DNA of 56,096 nucleotides, taken from NCBI GenBank assembly GCA_016935355.1, contig JAFGRC010000149.1, positions 1 to 56,096 on the forward strand, written 5' to 3'. Under the pieces are notes generated by a model. It did not search any database. It was not told the DNA's origin and was given only the letters and a program-made list of their open reading frames with translations. A program made the position numbers and the translations under genes. Positions within the stretch are counted from its first letter, which is position 1. Each line of letters starts with the position of its first letter. The DNA is from Bacteroidales bacterium. Lineage in GTDB: Bacteria > Bacteroidota > Bacteroidia > Bacteroidales > UBA10428. This document shows positions 19,359 to 27,309 of the stretch, piece by piece.

Positions 19359-20362
19359 AATACGCTGCTTTTTTTAAATGATATGTTAAGCATTTTTCTG
19401 ATAGATGATTCCGCCTGTCTGCGGAGGCTTTCTTCAATCACAATTTCAGGGTTTTCGTATTTCATGCAGATGTACAACTTTTCCATTGTATTCAGTTTCA
19501 TATAACTGCAATTACTGCATCCGCATGTTGAATCTTTTGGAGGTGCAACAATAAAAGTCTTTTCCGGCCTTTTCTTTTTCATCTGATGAATGATCCCTGG
19601 TTCTGTAGCTATAATGTAAATTTCACCATCATCGTTACTGATGAAATTCAGTAATTTTGATGTAGAACCGATAAAATCAGCTACCAGCCTTACCGGTTTT
19701 TCACATTCAGGGTGTGCAATGATCTTTGCACCCGGATATTCTTCTTTTAATTCCAGTATTCTTTCCAATGAAAACTCTTCATGTACATGACATGCGCCGT
19801 TCCATATCACCATTTCCCGACCTGTTATGGCGGCAATATAATTGCCCAAATTCCTGTCAGGTGCAAATATTATATTTTCCTTTTCCGGTATATTATTTAT
19901 AATTTTTTCCGCATTTGATGAAGTACAAATAATATCGGACAATGCTTTTATTTCAGCACTGGTGTTTATATAACTCACCACAGTGTGGCCAGGATGTTTT
20001 TCTTTGAATTCCTTAAAATCTTTACTTGTGCAGGATTCAGCAAGTGAACACCCGGCATTGAGATCAGGAAGCAGGACCTTTTTATCAGGGCACAGTATTT
20101 TTGCGGTTTCTGCCATAAAATGCACTCCGCAAAATACTATGATATCGGCATCTGTACTGGCTGCCTTTTGCGAAAGATCCAGACTGTCACCAACGAAATC
20201 CGCAATATCCTGCAATGGACCTTCCTGATAATAATGTGCAAGAATCACTGCGTTCTTTTCTTTTCTCAGTTTGTTGATCTCATATTCCAGATCCAGCTGA
20301 TCATCAATATCAACCTTCAGGTATCCATCTTTTAACAATTGTATATTAATATTATTATTCAT
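19355..20362 (-). CDS. nadA: Quinolinate synthase
   Basis: NadA (335 aa) condenses iminoaspartate with dihydroxyacetone phosphate to quinolinate, the first committed ring of NAD synthesis. The N-terminus has [19 protein letters not shown]. The three Cys expected to hold the [4Fe-4S] cluster fall at C105 (NAGCSLA), C191 ([10 protein letters not shown]) and within the CGCSNC group at 280-285. Length and motifs are normal. nadB and nadC are not in this window. It heads a run with the YwqK-like gene and ruvB. A pair of TGTTAACA palindromes lies just upstream. Confidence 0.97.
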   Translation of the reverse strand: MNNNINIQLLKDGYLKVDIDDQLDLEYEINKLRKEKNAVILAHYYQEGPLQDIADFVGDSLDLSQKAASTDADIIVFCGVHFMAETAKILCPDKKVLLPDLNAGCSLAESCTSKDFKEFKEKHPGHTVVSYINTSAEIKALSDIICTSSNAEKIINNIPEKENIIFAPDRNLGNYIAAITGREMVIWNGACHVHEEFSLERILELKEEYPGAKIIAHPECEKPVRLVADFIGSTSKLLNFISNDDGEIYIIATEPGIIHQMKKKRPEKTFIVAPPKDSTCGCSNCSYMKLNTMEKLYICMKYENPEIVIEESLRRQAESSIRKMLNISFKKSSVL

Positions 20363-20399
20363 TTAATTATTTATAATGATATTAATATGCTGTTAGTTA

Positions 20400-20456
20400 T
20401 GTTAACAAAAAATGATTCGGTTTTTTGGATAAAATCATATTAAAATTTTGTTAACA
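20400..20456. promoter_or_regulatory. Nested dyad with two TGTTAACA sites upstream of nadA
   Basis: TGTTAACA occurs at 20400-20407 and at 20449-20456. Between them ATGATT (20412-20417) and AATCAT (20433-20438) form an inverted repeat whose centre nearly coincides with that of the outer pair. The sites begin 38 bases from the nadA start codon and could be an operator pair; the binding protein is unknown. Confidence 0.35.
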
Positions 20457-20783
20457 GATAATAACATATTATTATGATAATTAATTATTGAAAATGAGTA
20501 GAATTTAAATTTATTAACCTGTTGTTAAAAAAACTCGTTGTACAAAAATAAGAAGAAAAACTAAGTCTTTAAGCTGTTAAGTTACTGTTCAATTTTATTA
20601 AAAAAACAAAGCTTCTCATTTATTATTTGAATTGTCTTTTAGATTATTGGTGTTTACAGATGTGTAAAATTAAGTTTTTAAAAGTTCTTACTTAATTTTA
20701 AACAGTGTTTTAACAAATATTATGATTAAAAGATAATTTTATCTTAATGATATTTTAATGGATTCGGAAAGCGTATATTTTCG

Positions 20784-20791
20784 TATATTTG
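20784..20791 (+). promoter_or_regulatory. Candidate -7 promoter element of rpiB
   Basis: TATATTTG (TAnnTTTG) lies 31 bases before the rpiB ATG. It is preceded by a near copy, TATATTTT, so the motif is doubled (20774-20791). No TTG is found at the ideal -33 position. Confidence 0.5.
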
Positions 20792-20822
20792 TTAATACCT
20801 CATCCTGAAGAAACGAAAAGAA

Positions 20823-21254
20823 ATGAAAATAGCAATTGCCAGCGATCATGCAGGTTATGAACTGAAAATGAAATTATTGGAATATCTTCAGACAAAAGGA
20901 TATAAAATATTTGATCTGGGGAGTGATTCTCCGGAGGCGGCCGATTATCCTGATTTTGGTCATAAAATAGCAAGGTATATCATAAATGGGGATGCTGATT
21001 TTGGTATTTCATTGTGCGGCAGCGGTAATGGTATTAACATGACATCCAACAAACATGCGGAAATACGGTCTGCATTATGCTGGAATCCTGAAATTGCTGA
21101 ATTGGCGAGAAAACATAATGATGCCAACATATGTGCTTTACCTGCAAGATTTGTTACTTTTAAGCAGGCGGTTCAGATCGTGGATGTTTTTCTGAAAGCA
21201 ACATTTGAAGGAGGCAGACATTACAGAAGGATCTGTAAAATTCCCATTAACTGA
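20823..21254 (+). CDS. rpiB: Ribose-5-phosphate isomerase B
   Basis: A 143-residue RpiB/LacAB-type sugar phosphate isomerase that interconverts ribose 5-phosphate and ribulose 5-phosphate in the pentose phosphate pathway. Signatures are IASDHAGYELK at the N-terminus, GSDSPEAADYPDF, the active-site loop CGSGNGINM with the catalytic Cys, and SALCWNPEIAELARKHNDANI. It is 9 bases upstream of an Rrf2-type regulator and probably co-transcribed with it. Confidence 0.95.
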   Translation: MKIAIASDHAGYELKMKLLEYLQTKGYKIFDLGSDSPEAADYPDFGHKIARYIINGDADFGISLCGSGNGINMTSNKHAEIRSALCWNPEIAELARKHNDANICALPARFVTFKQAVQIVDVFLKATFEGGRHYRRICKIPIN

Positions 21255-21263
21255 TTCATAGAT

Positions 21264-21698
21264 ATGTTGTCCAATACCAGTAAATATGCCATCAGGGCTG
21301 CAATATTTCTGGCCATGAATGCTAAAGATGGTGCAAACATTGACATCAAAACAATTGCAAAAGCTTTGGAAATTCCTTCACCTTTTCTGGCAAAGATTTT
21401 ACAGATACTGGCAAAGCAAAAATTGCTGAAATCTGCAAAAGGTCCCAATGGTGGTTTTGGATTAGCAAAAGACGCCAACGAAATATCAATGTACGAAATC
21501 GTTACCATTATTGACGGCAGTGATATTTTTGACAAATGTCTTATATCGCTCCGGACATGCAATGAAGAAGAAATACCTTGTCCGGTTCATGGTCAGTTTG
21601 CACCGATAAGGGCAAGTATCAAAAAATTATTTAAGGAACAGACACTTGGCAGTCTGGCAATGGCAATGAAGGACCACAAAGGAGCCGTCACCTTATGA
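21264..21698 (+). CDS. Rrf2-family transcriptional regulator with three-Cys cluster motif
   Basis: A 144-residue Rrf2 regulator. The winged helix is YAIRAAIFLAMNA...KALEIPSPFLAKILQILAKQ with a wing at GPNGGFGLAK. Three Cys at positions 92, 99 and 106 (C-x6-C-x6-C) occupy the place where IscR and NsrR bind an Fe-S cluster with C-x5-C-x5-C spacing. It is therefore likely an Fe-S dependent sensor of nitric oxide, redox state or iron-sulfur supply (inference). Targets are unknown. The hemerythrin/RIC protein encoded 3 kb away is the kind of gene such regulators often control. Its 3' end overlaps the convergent VanZ-like gene by 11 bases. Confidence 0.9.
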   Translation: MLSNTSKYAIRAAIFLAMNAKDGANIDIKTIAKALEIPSPFLAKILQILAKQKLLKSAKGPNGGFGLAKDANEISMYEIVTIIDGSDIFDKCLISLRTCNEEEIPCPVHGQFAPIRASIKKLFKEQTLGSLAMAMKDHKGAVTL

Positions 21699-22089
21699 AA
21701 TATGCGGTAAAAAAGCCCGCTAATGCCCCGGTAAGATCAAACATAAAGTCGATAACATTCGCGGAACGGTTCAGCGAGGGAAATGTGTATTGAAGCATTT
21801 CTGTAGATGCAGCAAATAGCAGGCAGATCAGAAACAAAAACAAAACCTGCTGTGATTTATTGTTGTTGAAGGATTTATATTTTTTGAAATCCCATGTAAG
21901 TAAAAACGAGAAAATGAAAAACAATGACAGATGAGCCAAAAGATCCTGAAAACTGATCTTTAAAAAATCAATCTTTTGCAGGCTTGTCGATGGGACCAGA
22001 CACAATACCAGGATGAAAATCCCAAAAAGAATCGGTTTCCAGAATTTTATAATAATCCCCGGGAGGGTATTCTTTAACATTTGATTCAT
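21688..22089 (-). CDS. VanZ-like integral membrane protein
   Basis: A 133-residue membrane protein with four predicted membrane segments. The end segment STEMLQYTFPSLNRSANVID, followed by FMFDLTGALAGF, is the hallmark of the VanZ-like family. Most members are unlinked to glycopeptide resistance and have no known function. It lies 37 bases downstream of dnaG on the same strand. Confidence 0.85.
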   Translation of the reverse strand: MNQMLKNTLPGIIIKFWKPILFGIFILVLCLVPSTSLQKIDFLKISFQDLLAHLSLFFIFSFLLTWDFKKYKSFNNNKSQQVLFLFLICLLFAASTEMLQYTFPSLNRSANVIDFMFDLTGALAGFFTAYFIR

Positions 22090-22126
22090 TGAAAAAAATA
22101 TTGGAGGTTCATGAAAAATTTAATAC

Positions 22127-24079
22127 TTAACCGGAAGGTGCAACAACAATTCGGTCACCAAGTCCTTTTGAAAGATTCTTCTTCAGATTGTTCAGAACAA
22201 TAAATTTAGACTGGAGTGCCAGCATGCGTTCCTCATCTGATTGCTGTTGTGCATGACGAAGTTCATCTTCAGTTTCTTTTATCAGGCGCATAACTTTTTC
22301 ATTTTTAAAAGATAAAAGTGCTTCAGGAACAAGTTCGGTAAGTCGCATTTCTTCCGTTTCGAAATAATTTTCAAATTTTTTCCAGATCTTGCTCAGGTCA
22401 TGTGCTGAGGTGATCAGGTCAACAACGGTTTTGCTGATTATTTCATCCGGATGTGTGACAAAAAAATGTTCCAGGTTTACCTGATCATTATCAATGATTT
22501 TAATTATTTCACCATATATCTGGTTTAATACCGGATGATGAAAATCAAGCTCATCCTTTTCTATTTCGTTGATCAGGTAACGACCCGCCTGCACTTCATA
22601 TTCCTGCTTGTTTGCATCGCGCAAAGTGATTTTCTGGCTGCCATACAGAAGCATCAGCCGGATAATTTCTTTTTCAGAATTATATTTTTCATCAGTAAGC
22701 TGAAAATTTTGATAAGGTGCAGCAGATGGAGCAGGTATATATGATTTGACATCTGTCTGATTCGCCTTCTGGCTGAACTTGTTTCTTCTGATTTTTGCAG
22801 TTTCGCTGTATAAAAGCCGTTCGTCAATATCAAAAATTCTGCTGCATTCCCTGATGTAAACCGAACGTACGATACTTTCGGGAATCACGGCAATGGACCT
22901 GACGATCTCGGTGATCAGGGAAGCCTTCTTTATAGGATCTTTCTCTGCTTCCTTGACGAGCAGGTTTACCTTGAAGGTAATAAAATCAGTTTCATTTTCG
23001 GTTATATAGTTAATGAACGCAACGGAACGGTTTTTTCTGGAAAAGGAATCAGGATCTTCTCCTGCCGGAAGCAGTACAACCCTTACATTAAGACCCTCTT
23101 CAAGCAGGATATCGATACCACGCAAGGATGCCTTAATACCGGCTTCATCTCCGTCATAAAGTACCGTTATGTTATGTGTAAAACGTTTAATAAGACGAAT
23201 CTGATTCACTGTGAGGGAGGTACCTGAAGAAGAAACAACGTTCTCAATACCGCACTGGTTCATGGATATCACGTCGGTATAACCTTCAACCAGGAAACAC
23301 TTGTCATTCTTTAATATTGCCTGCCGGGCAAAAAATATCCCATAAAGAATATCTCCTTTATGATAGACGTCCGATTCCGGTGAATTGATATACTTGGCGA
23401 TTTTTTCATTTGATCTCAATATTCGTCCTGCAAAGCCAACAATTTGTCCCGAAAGACTGTGAATGGGAAATATGATCCTGCCATGGAACCTGTCTGTTGT
23501 ATTTTTATTTTCGTGTTGGATAACAAGTCCGGTTTTGATCAGATAATCAAGCTTAAAACCTTTATAAACCGCTATTTTAGTTAATGAAGTCTTGTCTTCA
23601 CGAGCATATCCCAGTTGAAATTTCTCTATTGCATCTTCCCGGATGCCTCTTTCTAAGAGGTAACTCTTTCCCACGGCCTTCCCTTCTTCAGAATTCAATG
23701 TTTCCATGAAATACTGACAGGCGAAAAGATTCACCGCCAGCAGACTTTCACGTTCGTTTTTAAGTTGTTTTTCTTCAACTGTTTCTTCCTTTTCAACGAT
23801 TTCAATATTGTACTTCCTTGCAAGGTAACGCAATGCTTCCGGATAAGAGATCTTTTCATGTTCCATTAAAAATGTAACGACATTTCCGCCAATTCCTGAG
23901 CTGAAACATTTAAAAATTCCTTTAGAAGGACTGACAAAAAATGAAGGCGTCTTTTCTGTTTTAAAAGGACTTAATCCACGGAAATTCTGTCCCGTTTTTT
24001 TCAAATGCACAAACTCACCAATAACTTCTACAATATCAGCAGTTGCAAAAATTCTGTCAATAGTTACCCTGTCAATCAT
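22127..24079 (-). CDS. dnaG: DNA primase (zinc-ligand-depleted)
   Basis: DnaG (650 aa) makes RNA primers at the replication fork. The N-terminal zinc-binding domain keeps its shape but not its ligands: the usual CPFH reads SPFK (37-40) and CFGC reads CFSS (58-61), leaving only C58. The Toprim catalytic core is intact, with LVEGYTDVISMNQ and ITVLYDGDEAGIKAS. A C-terminal DnaB-binding helical region follows. The loss of the zinc ribbon also occurs in other Bacteroidetes primases as I recall. A -7 element lies about 50 bases upstream. Confidence 0.96.
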   Translation of the reverse strand: MIDRVTIDRIFATADIVEVIGEFVHLKKTGQNFRGLSPFKTEKTPSFFVSPSKGIFKCFSSGIGGNVVTFLMEHEKISYPEALRYLARKYNIEIVEKEETVEEKQLKNERESLLAVNLFACQYFMETLNSEEGKAVGKSYLLERGIREDAIEKFQLGYAREDKTSLTKIAVYKGFKLDYLIKTGLVIQHENKNTTDRFHGRIIFPIHSLSGQIVGFAGRILRSNEKIAKYINSPESDVYHKGDILYGIFFARQAILKNDKCFLVEGYTDVISMNQCGIENVVSSSGTSLTVNQIRLIKRFTHNITVLYDGDEAGIKASLRGIDILLEEGLNVRVVLLPAGEDPDSFSRKNRSVAFINYITENETDFITFKVNLLVKEAEKDPIKKASLITEIVRSIAVIPESIVRSVYIRECSRIFDIDERLLYSETAKIRRNKFSQKANQTDVKSYIPAPSAAPYQNFQLTDEKYNSEKEIIRLMLLYGSQKITLRDANKQEYEVQAGRYLINEIEKDELDFHHPVLNQIYGEIIKIIDNDQVNLEHFFVTHPDEIISKTVVDLITSAHDLSKIWKKFENYFETEEMRLTELVPEALLSFKNEKVMRLIKETEDELRHAQQQSDEERMLALQSKFIVLNNLKKNLSKGLGDRIVVAPSG

Positions 24080-24127
24080 TTGAAGAAATTTTGGATATCA
24101 TCACGGTCCGGGTTAAAGAAATATTTA

Positions 24128-24135
24128 CAAACATA
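24128..24135 (-). promoter_or_regulatory. Candidate -7 promoter element of dnaG
   Basis: The minus strand reads TATGTTTG (TAnnTTTG), 48 bases upstream of the dnaG ATG in the 127-base gap after the LuxR-type gene. A -33 TTG at normal distance is not seen. Confidence 0.45.
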
Positions 24136-24206
24136 AGCTTAAAAAGCAAAACATGGTTATACCGGATATATTAATGTGTTTTTAATAATAACCAGCCTTG
24201 ATGCAA

Positions 24207-24818
24207 TTAAGATGAGTCGCGATGGATGTCATCAATCCGGATCAGTTTATGAATTACGGCATAAACTGTTAAACCTGCAATGGTTTTTATACCAAGTTTG
24301 GCGGATATGTTTTTTCGGTGGGTAATAACGGTATGGGAACTGATGAAAAGTCTTTCACCTATTTCCTTATTGGTCAGGCCCAATGCCACCAACCGCAGGA
24401 CTTCCTTTTCGCGTTCACTGATTTCATAATTTTCACGAGGTGCAGGATGTGTTTGCAACAGAAATGACAATTGTCTGTCAATTTTACGTAAGATAATTTT
24501 TTCAGGATCATTGTATTCGATCGCTTCATTAAATGCAGCGATGATTCCGTCGGACGCCTCCTGATCGTGGATGATTATTTTACATGTGAATTGCATGAGA
24601 AATTCCAGCAATCCACTTACTGTTTTGTTAGCATGAACAAGAAATGAAACGCTGGTTATCAATATATTGGACGGGTTTTTAAAGGGCGTCCCAAATAATT
24701 TTTCGGGACGCGATATTTCCCTGATGTTAACGGGATAGTCCAGTTGCCTTAAAATACTGTAAATACCCAGCCGCGTAATCTGCAACCGATCAGCAATTAC
24801 AACAGTAATAGAATTCAT
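24207..24818 (-). CDS. LuxR-type regulator with degenerate receiver domain
   Basis: A 203-residue regulator with a C-terminal LuxR/NarL helix-turn-helix (about 133-195; EREKEVLRLVALGLTNKEIG, SSHTVITHRKNISAKLGI). The N-terminal 125 residues look like a receiver domain: it starts ITVVIADR with an acidic pocket residue, but the strand that should end in the phospho-acceptor Asp reads NILITSVSF, so phosphorylation there is unlikely. Activity may instead depend on a partner or ligand. It follows the hemerythrin-domain gene by 6 bases, so the two are almost surely co-expressed and may act together. Confidence 0.9.
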   Translation of the reverse strand: MNSITVVIADRLQITRLGIYSILRQLDYPVNIREISRPEKLFGTPFKNPSNILITSVSFLVHANKTVSGLLEFLMQFTCKIIIHDQEASDGIIAAFNEAIEYNDPEKIILRKIDRQLSFLLQTHPAPRENYEISEREKEVLRLVALGLTNKEIGERLFISSHTVITHRKNISAKLGIKTIAGLTVYAVIHKLIRIDDIHRDSS

Positions 24819-24824
24819 TATAAA

Positions 24825-25562
24825 TCACTGTAATACATGTTCATAAATCCATTTTTCCATGAATTTTACTTTCGGTACAAGAACTTTATCTTCTATTCGT
24901 GCGTGATCATTCAGATCGGCTTCAAGCCGGAACAACTCAATCAGTATCGTATTGCACAGGTGGATATCCTCAGGTGGTGGTATGTATTTAATAATCAGAT
25001 TTTTCAAATCAAACAGTTTGTCCTCAATATTATCATGTTCGTGAATAAAATCATCCATTGAATACTTGTTTGTCAATTCAATGATATCAGGTGAGGGTTT
25101 TTTTGAACGGAACGCTTTTTCAATAGCAAACACATATGGATAGACTTTTATTTCTTCACGGTTGATGTGGTCTTCAAGCTCGGATTTATAATCATTGAAA
25201 AATTTGTTGATCAGTGTGGACAATTCAGTATTACCGCTGTATGAGTCAAGCAGGAGCTGATGGATCAGATCTTCGATATAGGGTACCTTAACATGGAGAT
25301 AATGTTCGTGTGAATTTCTTAAATAATCCACAATCAATTTAAGAGGAAAACCCTGAAGTTGTTTTTTTGGAAAGTAGTTTTTATCATGGAAGGAATTGAC
25401 AATTTCAAGAAAAAAATATACATCAATCGAGTTTTCTTTGCATACCTGGTCAATGGACTTATCCCCGCACCCAAGCTTTATATTAAAACGTGAGATGATT
25501 GGGAGCAACAGATAATTCATGTGGATCATGTCAGCCATTTTCATACTGCGCGTAATTTGCAT
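24825..25562 (-). CDS. Hemerythrin-domain protein of the RIC (ScdA/YtfE) type
   Basis: A 245-residue di-iron protein. An N-terminal DUF542-like part has GCGDKSIDQVCKENSID with two Cys, and a C-terminal four-helix hemerythrin domain supplies His and Glu ligands in NSHEHYLHVKVPYIED, DHINREEIKVYP, IHEHDNIEDKL and NDHARIEDKVLVPK. Relatives repair Fe-S clusters after nitric oxide or oxidative damage, or bind O2/NO. The ATG at 25562 is preferred to a TTG 18 bases upstream. It is coupled to a LuxR-type regulator with a non-phosphorylatable receiver, so it could be a sensor as well as a repair protein (inference). Confidence 0.88.
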   Translation of the reverse strand: MQITRSMKMADMIHMNYLLLPIISRFNIKLGCGDKSIDQVCKENSIDVYFFLEIVNSFHDKNYFPKKQLQGFPLKLIVDYLRNSHEHYLHVKVPYIEDLIHQLLLDSYSGNTELSTLINKFFNDYKSELEDHINREEIKVYPYVFAIEKAFRSKKPSPDIIELTNKYSMDDFIHEHDNIEDKLFDLKNLIIKYIPPPEDIHLCNTILIELFRLEADLNDHARIEDKVLVPKVKFMEKWIYEHVLQ

Positions 25563-25664
25563 ATTGTAGCTGTTTGGCAATTAAATAATATAAAGTTTAA
25601 TTACAACATCTGAATTATTTCAGATTGAGCTTAAAATGCAACTGAAAAGAGAACGGTTTTATTC

Positions 25665-25949
25665 TTACTTTTCTGACTCCGATTTTTCCGGTGGTCCTTG
25701 CGTTTCTTTGGTTTCCTGCAATTTTTTGGCTTCTTCCTTTTTCATCTTTTTATTTTTTCTGTATGCTGTAACAGAAGAGGTGAAAACGCCCATCAAAACG
25801 CCGATGAACAGTACAAAGACCACAAGTAAAGCCTTGGAAACTTCAACATTCCATAAGAGAAGCCTGATCAGAACAGGCTCATGATTTTGTAAGGTAAAAA
25901 CAATAACGATCAAAATCAGAAGAAGATTGATAATCAGATTACGTTGCAT
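25665..25949 (-). CDS. LapA-domain small membrane protein
   Basis: A 94-residue membrane protein with two membrane segments (NLLLILIVIVFTLQN and VVFVLFIGVLMGVFTSS) and a charged Lys/Glu-rich cytoplasmic tail. The QNHEPVLIRLLLW stretch after the first helix is typical of the LapA/DUF1049 family, thought to help lipopolysaccharide assembly in E. coli. The start at 25949 gives MQRNLIINLLL; longer frames run into apt. It starts 10 bases after the apt stop. Confidence 0.8.
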   Translation of the reverse strand: MQRNLIINLLLILIVIVFTLQNHEPVLIRLLLWNVEVSKALLVVFVLFIGVLMGVFTSSVTAYRKNKKMKKEEAKKLQETKETQGPPEKSESEK

Positions 25950-25959
25950 GGTTGATGTT

Positions 25960-26496
25960 TTAAAATTGTATAAGACTATAAAGATCATATGGCGGGGATA
26001 AGCGTTCTTTCCCCTTAAGAAAACCAAGTTCAATTATAAAGTTAATATATATTGTTTTAACATAAAACAGTTTTATAAGTTCAATTACAGCAAGTGCTGT
26101 TCCTCCTGTTGCCAGCAGATCATCATGCAAAAGCACAACGTCCTCACTTGAAAGTGCATCTTTATGTATTTCAAGGGTATCGGTTCCGTACTCCAGTTCA
26201 TAAGTCTGTGAAAAGGTTTGAGCAGGTAATTTACCCGGTTTCCTGACAGGTACAAAACCGGCACCCAGTTTATAGGCCAGTGCGCCACCCGTAATGAAAC
26301 CACGTGCTTCCACTGCCACAACTTTTGTAACCTTACGATCCCGGAAATGACCGGAAATGCGGTCCACAATCAGGGAAAGCATTTCAGGTTTTTTAATAGC
26401 GGTTGTGATATCTTTAAACTGGATCCCTTTGTCAGGAAAATCAGGGATATTCCTGATGGCGTTTTTAAGCACATACAGATCTGAAATATCGCTCAT
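25960..26496 (-). CDS. apt: Adenine phosphoribosyltransferase
   Basis: Apt (178 aa) salvages adenine to AMP using PRPP. Typical segments are PDFPDKGIQFKDITT near the N-terminus, VVAVEARGFITGGALAYKLG, FVPVRKPGKLP, and the PRPP loop VVLLHDDLLATGGTA. The length is usual for the family. It is followed closely by the LapA-like gene. Confidence 0.96.
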   Translation of the reverse strand: MSDISDLYVLKNAIRNIPDFPDKGIQFKDITTAIKKPEMLSLIVDRISGHFRDRKVTKVVAVEARGFITGGALAYKLGAGFVPVRKPGKLPAQTFSQTYELEYGTDTLEIHKDALSSEDVVLLHDDLLATGGTALAVIELIKLFYVKTIYINFIIELGFLKGKERLSPPYDLYSLIQF

Positions 26497-26524
26497 GGAT
26501 TTTTACAGTAAAATTAATACTTAA

Positions 26525-26554
26525 TTGCAATTACAATAAGTGATATTAGATTTG
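26525..26554 (+). promoter_or_regulatory. Promoter of cytidylate kinase-like gene (-33 TTG, -7 TAGATTTG)
   Basis: TTG at 26525-26527, then exactly 19 bases, then TAGATTTG at 26547-26554: a full match to the Bacteroidetes TTG-N19-TAnnTTTG layout. The start codon is at 26612, so the leader is about 50 bases. Confidence 0.65.
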
Positions 26555-26611
26555 AAAAATTCATTATTAATCATTAAATTTATTTGATTGCTGTGTAAAC
26601 TTTAGTCTGAT

Positions 26612-27304
26612 ATGCATATCAATCTGGCCAAATATTTATCAGAAAGGGTAGAGGAAGATTATTCCAGAAAAACGGAACCCGGACCGGTTATAACTTTTTC
26701 CAGGGAATACGGATGTCCTGCCAAGATTATTGCTTCAAAACTTGCTGATGAGCTTACAAACAAAGCAATTTTAAAAGGGAAGGATGTAAAATGGAGGTAC
26801 ATTACCAAGGAAATTATGGCTGAATCTGCCAGAGCGCTGCAGATTGATCCTGAAAAAATAAAATATGTTTTTGCCTATGAACACAAAGGTGCCCTGGACA
26901 GTGTATTATCATCCCATCTGAACAAATACTATAAATCCGATAAGAAAATCAGAAATACCATTGCAAAGGTTATCAGAAATATGGCAAATGAAGGAAATGT
27001 GATTATTGTGGGCAGGGGTGGTGTTGCCATAACGCGGGATATTCCCGATTCCTTGCATATCATGCTTGAGGCACCTTTAGAGTGGAGGGCAGCAAGAATT
27101 GCCGAGAATTATAACATTAGCCTTCAGGAGGCACGAAAATCAGCAATTGATGTTGACAAGAAAAGAAAGGAATTTCGTGAATATTTTCAGGGGAAGGGTA
27201 CCGACTATACCTGTTTTGATACCACCTTTAACTGCATGACGCTTTCCATTGAAGAAATCGTCAAAATAACCTGCAAAATTGCAGAAATCCGTAAACTGAT
27301 CTGA
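26612..27304 (+). CDS. Cytidylate kinase-like family protein
   Basis: A 230-residue protein of the cytidylate kinase-like family (PF13189). The N-terminal segment ITFSREYGCPAKIIASKLAD replaces the classical P-loop, as in this family. VIIVGRGGVAITRDIPDSLHIMLEAP and RAARIAENYNIS in the middle match its core. It is not the main Cmk enzyme, and its substrate is unknown. ispD begins 5 bases after the stop, so the two form an operon. Confidence 0.85.
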   Translation: MHINLAKYLSERVEEDYSRKTEPGPVITFSREYGCPAKIIASKLADELTNKAILKGKDVKWRYITKEIMAESARALQIDPEKIKYVFAYEHKGALDSVLSSHLNKYYKSDKKIRNTIAKVIRNMANEGNVIIVGRGGVAITRDIPDSLHIMLEAPLEWRAARIAENYNISLQEARKSAIDVDKKRKEFREYFQGKGTDYTCFDTTFNCMTLSIEEIVKITCKIAEIRKLI

Positions 27305-27309
27305 GAAAA

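Larger units (their letters stand above)
20363..20822. other. AT-rich divergent intergenic region nadA / rpiB
   Basis: A 460-base, very AT-rich gap without a convincing ORF. It holds two identical TGTTAACA palindromes and a nested ATGATT/AATCAT inverted repeat near nadA (20400-20456), further GTTAA-type words at about 20520, 20575 and 20710, and a -7 element for rpiB at 20784-20791. No RNA gene or riboswitch fold was recognised by eye. Confidence 0.5.

Noticed and set aside
24207-24818. The LuxR gene as a standard phosphorelay response regulator
   Set aside because: The acceptor Asp is absent and no kinase gene is adjacent.
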